A stretch of DNA of 64,000 bases from assembly GCA_054601695.1 (NCBI GenBank), contig BAAHQB010000003.1, positions 1,612,001-1,676,000 on the forward strand, given 5' to 3'. The first letter of the stretch is position 1, and each line of letters starts with the position of its first letter. The notes beneath the pieces were generated by a model. The model searched no databases, was not told where the DNA came from, and was given only the letters and a program-made list of their open reading frames with translations. Source of the stretch: Amorphochlora amoebiformis (lineage: Eukaryota; Cercozoa; Chlorarachniophyceae). Both the position numbers and the translations under genes were made by a program. This document shows positions 29,437-64,000 of the stretch, piece by piece.

Positions 29437-29637
29437 ATATATATATTATATTCATAAATATTATACATATATCTAGATATATATATACATATATTGGATA
29501 TGTACATATAATCGATAAATATATGTATATATATATATTGCATATGTACCATACGCGTGTATATATGATTCATGGTAAACAGTTACTCTTTGTGTTTTTC
29601 CAGGTCGATAACTGCAGATGTAGAAATGTCCACGTAG
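1145..29637 (+). CDS. Pro-loop pentameric ligand-gated ion channel with N-terminal SAM-like domain (32 exons)
   Basis: Spliced model. Exons: 1145-1185, 1317-1352, 2305-2366, 3406-3448, 3597-3646, 4025-4067, 4300-4322, 5174-5223, 5626-5653, 6303-6320, 7470-7530, 8322-8376, 10149-10191, 11344-11392, 12382-12466, 13342-13416, 14698-14763, 16754-16824, 18175-18228, 19742-19789, 20195-20219, 21307-21369, 22414-22474, 23862-23939, 25149-25207, 25304-25332, 25427-25491, 26208-26242, 27594-27645, 28194-28233, 28930-28968, 29604-29637. All have AG/GT borders and phase is kept at all 31 junctions, giving 526 codons plus a TAG stop. Residues about 1-61 are SAM-like, about 171-342 the ligand-binding beta domain with FPFDRQ, about 343-460 hold M1-M4, then a 65-residue tail. 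The family forms pentameric membrane channels gated by small extracellular ligands. The true start is missing: it lies in the first 1.1 kb or left of the window. It is possible that the SAM exons belong to a separate upstream gene. Confidence 0.82.
1186..2290. repeat. CCCTAA-type interstitial tract
   Basis: Degenerate to near-perfect CCCTAA, interrupted by the 1317-1352 exon and by short unique islands (about 1480-1600, 1800-1840 and 2020-2060). The island at 1800-1840 (ACTAAGACATGCTGAATAAT) recurs near 3730-3770 and 3930-3960. Confidence 0.9.
2367..3405. repeat. (TA)n intron with repeated exon-3 edge copies
   Basis: Mostly (TA)n. Motifs like ATGTTATGGACATTGGTTGA followed by GGGCTATGGGTATTGAAC occur at about 2484-2535, 2645-2690, 2812-2860 and 2943-2990. 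They match the end of the 2305-2366 exon with its GTATTG donor. Confidence 0.75.
3449..4440. repeat. CCCTAA-type tracts around three small exons
   Basis: CCCTAA-rich at 3456-3580, 3650-3700, 4070-4260 and 4330-4432. Exons 3597-3646, 4025-4067 and 4300-4322 sit in it. Donors at 3647 and 4068 read straight into GTAAACCC and GTAACCC. Confidence 0.85.
3597..8376 (+). CDS. Linker exons of gene 1 between SAM-like and channel domains
   Basis: Eight short exons (3597-3646, 4025-4067, 4300-4322, 5174-5223, 5626-5653, 6303-6320, 7470-7530, 8322-8376) carry the frame across about 109 residues. Peptides include [73 protein letters not shown] and [19 protein letters not shown] recognise no domain in this part and see no membrane segment or signal peptide. 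The smallest exons (18 and 28 nt) are the least certain. The 7470-7530 exon is well supported because its two edges are each copied several times into the flanking introns. Confidence 0.62.
4441..7469. repeat. (TA)n introns of gene 1
   Basis: (TA)n with scattered short unique words. Copies of the start of the 5174-5223 exon (4609-4645) and of the 7470-7530 exon (about 6790-6835, 6970-7015 and 7275-7315) lie here. Apart from these, exons 5174-5223, 5626-5653 and 6303-6320, and the SINE-like island at 4835-5065, I see nothing that is coding. Confidence 0.8.
4835..5065 (-). mobile_element. Candidate fragment of the same dispersed element
   Basis: Shares TAATCCAAACGGACAACAG with 43720-43740 and a nearby TCAGCGGTAG on the minus strand. 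Otherwise diverged. A unique-sequence island inside (TA)n. Confidence 0.3.
7531..8290. repeat. CCCTAA tract with four downstream copies of an exon end
   Basis: A unit of about 45 nt holding CGTGACCTCGCCTCAGATGG then AAAGTAATCGATTAC recurs at about 7631-7676, 7726-7772, 7833-7878 and 7922-7964, separated by pure CCCTAA. It is the end of the 7470-7530 exon plus its GTAATC donor. 7990-8280 is degenerate CCCTAA with CCCTGA and CCCTTA variants. Confidence 0.9.
8815..9180. repeat. Diverged minisatellite GCGTACATATTACAATA
   Basis: About eight imperfect units built on CATATTACAATA with GCGTAC or AGTAC. The same unit recurs at 27690-27880, another intron of the same gene. Confidence 0.7.
9185..10148. 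repeat. (TA)n intron
   Basis: Almost pure (TA)n apart from a unique word near 9480-9595. Nothing coding seen. Confidence 0.8.
10149..20219 (+). CDS. Ligand-binding (extracellular) domain exons of the channel
   Basis: Nine exons. Landmarks in order are [14 protein letters not shown] then [15 protein letters not shown] (first beta strands), [30 protein letters not shown], and [20 protein letters not shown] across the 16824/18175 junction. This last stretch is the family's conserved loop (x-FPFD-x-Q-x-L). No cysteines flank it at the usual spacing, so the protein is Pro-loop type rather than a true Cys-loop receptor. The domain ends in [15 protein letters not shown] and CRVHLSTR, leading straight into M1. 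The intron after 16824 holds 1.1 kb of (CT)n. For the exon at 12382-12466 I chose the copy whose phases fit both neighbours; a related copy at 11798-11887 does not fit. Confidence 0.8.
10192..11170. repeat. CCCTAA tract and about five units of a 95-100 bp repeat
   Basis: 10192-10340 is CCCTAA following the donor at 10192, then (TA)n to about 10510. From about 10510 to 11170 come degenerate CCCTAA/AGCTCT repeats. From about 10790 a unit with GCTGCTAAGAGCTCTCTCTA, CCCTAGATG and ATTTTTATCTCTACGAGTCT repeats five times. Confidence 0.8.
11393..12381. repeat. Intron with exon-edge copy and CT-rich 28-30 bp minisatellite
   Basis: 11798-11887 is a partial copy of the following exon (shared GCTATTGCTATCGTTGAAGA). 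11880-12345 holds about 16 units of ACCTGTATCTCTCTCTAGAG plus CTCTCTCG. Each unit carries a pyrimidine tract and CTAG, like the real acceptor just before 12382. Confidence 0.8.
12467..12975. repeat. CT and GA simple-sequence tracts
   Basis: 12515-12610 is (CT)n and 12795-12975 is (GA)n-rich with TAGCGAAAGATAGCTC words, separated by (TA)/(GT) sequence. Nothing coding that fits a model. Confidence 0.75.
13111..13931. repeat. Copies of both edges of the 13342-13416 exon
   Basis: Upstream: TATATGGAGCTTCC at 13111-13128 and a longer copy at 13178-13242. Downstream: TTTGATCATCTxTTTAAG followed by GTAT or a decayed donor, at about 13498-13517, 13620-13641, 13701-13723, 13732-13752, 13821-13843 and 13908-13931. 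All are separated by (TA)n. Confidence 0.88.
14322..14983. repeat. Copies of both edges of the 14698-14763 exon
   Basis: CATGCAGTxGGGTCTACGCT copies lie at 14322-14367, 14430-14476 and 14550-14596 upstream of the real exon, most with TATATAG before them. GAGGACAAAAGTG|GTAAGTT at about 14969-14985 is a downstream donor-side copy. Confidence 0.88.
15293..16753. repeat. About 18-unit, 80 bp minisatellite ending at an exon
   Basis: Units hold CACACATCAGGTTCAAATAT, AAGCACTCTGTAACTTTAAA and TAGAGTATGTACACAAGCAG. The exon at 16754 starts ACATACATCAG|GTTCACGGC, AAATATAAGC, TATCTGTAGCTATAGAAGAG. The unit is therefore a decayed copy of the acceptor and first 40 or so bases of that exon. Confidence 0.9.
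16825..17945. repeat. 1.1 kb (CT)n polypyrimidine intron tract
   Basis: Nearly pure CT with CTTT and TCGC interruptions on the sense strand, starting at the donor of the FPFD exon. It gives long Ser/Leu/Phe-only open frames, which are not genes. Confidence 0.95.
18229..18900. repeat. CCCTAA-type tract
   Basis: Runs from the GTCACTAACCC donor at 18229. A short reversed TTAGGG piece lies at about 18625-18695. Confidence 0.9.
19203..19670. repeat. Three upstream copies of the 19742-19789 exon start
   Basis: AG|GCATTCCCTCCCAGTCTGAG (19203-19225), AG|GTATTTTCAGCCAACCTGAG (19549-19571) and AG|GCCTCCCCCTACCTGGGAG (19653-19670), each followed by GTATAT or similar (TA)n. All are decayed versions of the acceptor and exon start. 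Confidence 0.7.
20130..21290. repeat. CCCTAA-type tracts around the pre-M1 exon
   Basis: Near-perfect CCCTAA at 20130-20190, 20230-20320, 20370-20450, 20560-20610 and 20930-21280, split by (TA)n at 20740-20810. Confidence 0.9.
21307..25491 (+). CDS. Transmembrane exons M1-M4 of the channel
   Basis: M1 is in 21307-21369 ([20 protein letters not shown]). The M1-M2 linker is in 22414-22474 ([20 protein letters not shown]). M2 is in 23862-23939 ([17 protein letters not shown]). M3 is in 25149-25207 plus 25304-25332 ([28 protein letters not shown]). A short loop and the likely M4 are in 25427-25491 ([15 protein letters not shown]). NVILP in M1, the EARVTL entry to M2 and YTTVMDLYI into M3 are family hallmarks. 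The position before M2 reads Glu-Ala-Arg where anion-selective members have Pro-Ala-Arg, so selectivity is unclear. The M3-M4 loop is very short, as in prokaryotic members. M4 is the least certain segment. Confidence 0.85.
22475..22737. repeat. Two downstream copies of the M1-M2 linker exon end
   Basis: Copies at about 22559-22605 and 22691-22737 repeat CGTGACTCTCCTCGGCTGTT onward to the GTATAC donor. They encode variants EARITLG and EAHVTLG. Both still have intact donors. Confidence 0.9.
23410..23760. mobile_element. Candidate SINE-like dispersed element, copy 1
   Basis: TGTTAGCGCAGTGGTACAGT resembles a tRNA A box, followed by a weak B-box-like GTTTGATTC. Further on, TGTCACGGTATATCTG and repeated ACTACCCGG match the reverse complement of 43548-43745, 20 kb away in gene 2. 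Confidence 0.45.
24280..25067. repeat. Three downstream copies of the M2 exon end
   Basis: CTGTGCTTCCAATTATxxxx TATACAAC at about 24280-24312, 24532-24568 and 25030-25067. They match the end of the 23862-23939 exon. The second keeps a GTATAT donor; the others have lost it. Confidence 0.85.
25208..26050. repeat. CCCTAA-type tracts in and after the M3/M4 region
   Basis: 25215-25265, 25340-25425, 25775-25870 and 25940-26050. The M3 donor leads in as GTAAGCCTAACCC, the next donor as GTACCTTAACCC, and the 25427 exon has the acceptor CCGTAAG. Confidence 0.9.
26208..29637 (+). CDS. C-terminal tail exons and stop of gene 1
   Basis: Exons 26208-26242 ([11 protein letters not shown]), 27594-27645 ([17 protein letters not shown]), 28194-28233 ([12 protein letters not shown]), 28930-28968 ([12 protein letters not shown]) and 29604-29637 ([10 protein letters not shown], then TAG at 29635-29637). 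Phases are consistent throughout. The last acceptor has a strong pyrimidine tract (tgtttttccag). The order is plausible, but the tail has no recognised homology. Gene 1 could instead end sooner: in-frame stops follow two acceptor-like AG|GTGAAAAG sites at 26090 and 26172. Confidence 0.55.
26835..27415. repeat. ACAGTT hexamer higher-order repeat
   Basis: Blocks of 3-7 ACAGTT hexamers alternate with the spacer ATTAAGAACAGGAATAATAA (and TAATAATAATA at the start), giving a regular higher-order array of about nine blocks. It is open in several frames, which is a consequence of the repeat. Confidence 0.92.
27646..28193. repeat. CCCTAA tracts flanking the GCGTACATATTACAATA minisatellite
   Basis: CCCTAA at 27646-27690 (from a GTAACCC donor) and 27880-28193, with four units of the 8.8 kb minisatellite between them. 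Confidence 0.85.
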
Positions 29638-30572
29638 ACTAAGCCATAAGTTCAGATCGATAACCGGACTGACCAGTAGAATCGTCAAATTTGCCTAATC
29701 TAGCTAATCGAAAATCAGAAAATGTTGCTAGTTGAAGACGTTAACTAGATTATCGGATATTCTCTAGATACTCCTTATACTCAGCTAGTCAGTGAGTTGC
29801 CAGTCTGGGATACATCATCATCACGGACTTCGTAGTTGCTCGAGTAGACCTTATAATTCAAGTGACATTCTAGATTTTCGCTATGTTATGTTGAGTAAAT
29901 TAGTAAATACCGTCGAAGATCTAGAAGATGGTGCTCGGATCAGTGTTTATCTAGTTTATACTAGTTATAAATAAAGTTACTTATTACACTCTAGATATTA
30001 GATCTTGTAAATATGTCAAGCCTAGATGATATGCTAATACTAGTAATGGAGGTATAGACTATAGCTTTACTAGCTCTAGTAGCTGCTGGAGGTGCATATG
30101 GTGTTGAAAAATGCAAGCAAGTTCTCAAATCAAAACCAACTGATAAAAATTAAAGTTCAGCGAAGATCCAAAAACGAAAAAAAACAAGACAAGCACATGA
30201 GATCCAGTCTAGGAGATGATGCACTTGAATCTACCCCTCTTCGACCCAGAATCGAGAGAATGTACAACCATCCTTAACTTGAAATTCAACGAAAGTCTGA
30301 CCCAGCCAACATCTTCACAGTAGCTAGAGAGTAGCCCTAGTCTAGCTAGTAGCCTCCAAATAAGCATTGCAGTATGTAAACATATTACATATTACCGTCA
30401 TATATATGTATAAACACGTGTGTCGGACATGTGTATATATATGTAGGTATATCGATACATTTTTGTATACGGCGTATCATGAGACGTTGATGTTTTCGCT
30501 AGACCTGTTGATTTATGCTGTTTACAGTCTCAAACTAGTGTTCCATGAGTATGCAGTTTGTTGGCCTGGTGA
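29638..30572. other. Convergent intergenic interval / 3' UTRs of genes 1 and 2
   Basis: About 0.9 kb between the two stop codons, with almost no (TA)n or telomere repeat, unlike the introns. Short open frames are present but show no family resemblance and no phase link to either gene. It most likely holds both 3' UTRs. The motif CTAG recurs unusually often (tagctagt, agctagag), with no function I can assign. Confidence 0.6.
29970..29975 (+). terminator. Candidate polyadenylation signal AATAAA of gene 1
   Basis: AATAAA lies 333 nt after the TAG stop, inside the repeat-poor interval between the convergent genes. Position and sequence suit a 3' end signal. No cleavage site can be read directly. 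Confidence 0.45.
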
Positions 30573-54574
<24,002 letters not shown>

Positions 54575-55199
54575 TATGTCGGCTCGAATGTACGCATTAG
54601 TATGTAGGTGTATTTTTTAGTTAGGTGTATGAAAGGTCTGAAATTTTATTTGCATTTAATGTGTATGTGTGGGAAAAGTTGAGCTCTGGAATCGATTTTT
54701 TACTTCGCCATTCGAACTTTCCATAAGCTTGCGCTGTGATGTGTATTCTTTGTGCATGTATGTGTGTGTATACATGCACATTTATGTTCAGATTCACGAT
54801 TGCATTCCCTCCCTCTGTCCCTTTTTGTCGGCCTGAGTACCCCATAGCAGAAAAAAGAGAGATGAAGGGAAGGAATATCGGCTTTGAATCACAGGAGGGG
54901 TAACCTTCCGCGCATGGAATCTACATTTTTTCGCTCGGGGCCCCGCGCGGGCTCCTTCCCACTCGATGAGCAGGCACCCATCACGGGAGTTTTTAACCGA
55001 CTTTATAAAGTTTAAAGTTCTCTAGGTTTATTTTTTAGGTTCGCTTTCCGTTGAAGATTTTAGGCGAAGTCGCCATAAAACATCCGTTGAGATGCATGCA
55101 CATTTTCGTTACGCTACATTGGGCTGTGTCACAAAAATGAAAGGAAACTGAGGGTTACATCACGCTAATTATTGCTCTTTTACTTTTTAACATTACAGA
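54575..55199. promoter_or_regulatory. Divergent intergenic region, probable two-way promoter
   Basis: About 0.6 kb of unique sequence between the proposed start of gene 2 (minus) and the first exon of gene 3 (plus), free of the (TA)n and telomere repeats found in introns. It includes a GC-rich block near 54940-54955 and the AAAATGAAAGG run near 55133. No clear TATA box or named element could be assigned. Confidence 0.5.
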
Positions 55200-63707
<8,508 letters not shown>

Positions 63708-63710
63708 GTA

Positions 63711-63758
<48 letters not shown>

Positions 63759-63952
63759 CTTTATATGAATGTGTGTATGTGTATGGTGTATACATACATA
63801 TCTTTCAATATACATACGCCTGTGTATTTGTATATAATTATATATGTCTATATATGTAGTATATATTTATGTATTTTTAGTATGTATGTATATACATTCT
63901 TATGCGATGATATATAAATTTATATATTTATATATATACATATACATATATG

Positions 63953-63990
<38 letters not shown>

Positions 63991-64000
63991 ATATATATAT

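Overview
This window is nuclear DNA of a eukaryote, probably a unicellular one (protist or alga). More than 90% of it is (TA)n microsatellite, CCCTAA/TTAGGG telomere-type repeat and (CT)n tract. Nearly every long open frame is a translation of these repeats. The real coding sequence is about 7% of the window, cut into about 86 exons of mostly 18-97 nt. I found the exons by looking for unique sequence between an AG and a GT and requiring the reading phase to carry through every junction. Three gene models come out, each supported by family motifs that span splice junctions.

Gene 1 (+, 1145-29637, 32 exons, at least 526 codons, 5' end unresolved) encodes a pentameric ligand-gated ion channel of the cysteine-less 'Pro-loop' kind (FPFDRQ motif, then M1, M2, M3 and M4). 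The same open phase chain begins with a SAM-like domain. Gene 2 (-, 54574-30573, about 40 exons, about 712 codons) encodes five tandem cyclic-nucleotide-binding domains and no catalytic domain. Three of the five have an FGE...RTA phosphate-binding cassette, which predicts cGMP binding. Gene 3 (+, 55200 to beyond the right edge) is the N-terminal third of a secreted glycoside hydrolase family 3 enzyme of the beta-xylosidase type.

Layout: genes 1 and 2 converge on a repeat-poor 0.94 kb interval (29638-30572). Genes 2 and 3 diverge from a unique 0.6 kb interval (54575-55199) that is probably a two-way promoter. A ligand-gated channel beside a cGMP-receptor protein suggests signalling genes, but nothing here shows that they act together.

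The most unusual feature is the intron structure. Many exon edges are copied, complete with their splice site, two to about eighteen times into the adjacent intron. Copies of an exon's 5' edge plus 3' splice site lie upstream of the exon; copies of its 3' edge plus 5' splice site lie downstream. In several places these copies have grown into minisatellites. Telomere-type tracts are oriented mostly so that the pre-mRNA reads CCCUAA, and they often begin or end exactly at splice sites (GTAACCC... donors, ...CCCTAG or CCTAAG acceptors).

The organism cannot be named. TTAGGG-type repeats, a Pro-loop channel, multi-CNB proteins and a GH3 enzyme together fit an alga or other protist. TTAGGG argues against lineages whose telomeres are TTTAGGG, but internal tracts are weak evidence.
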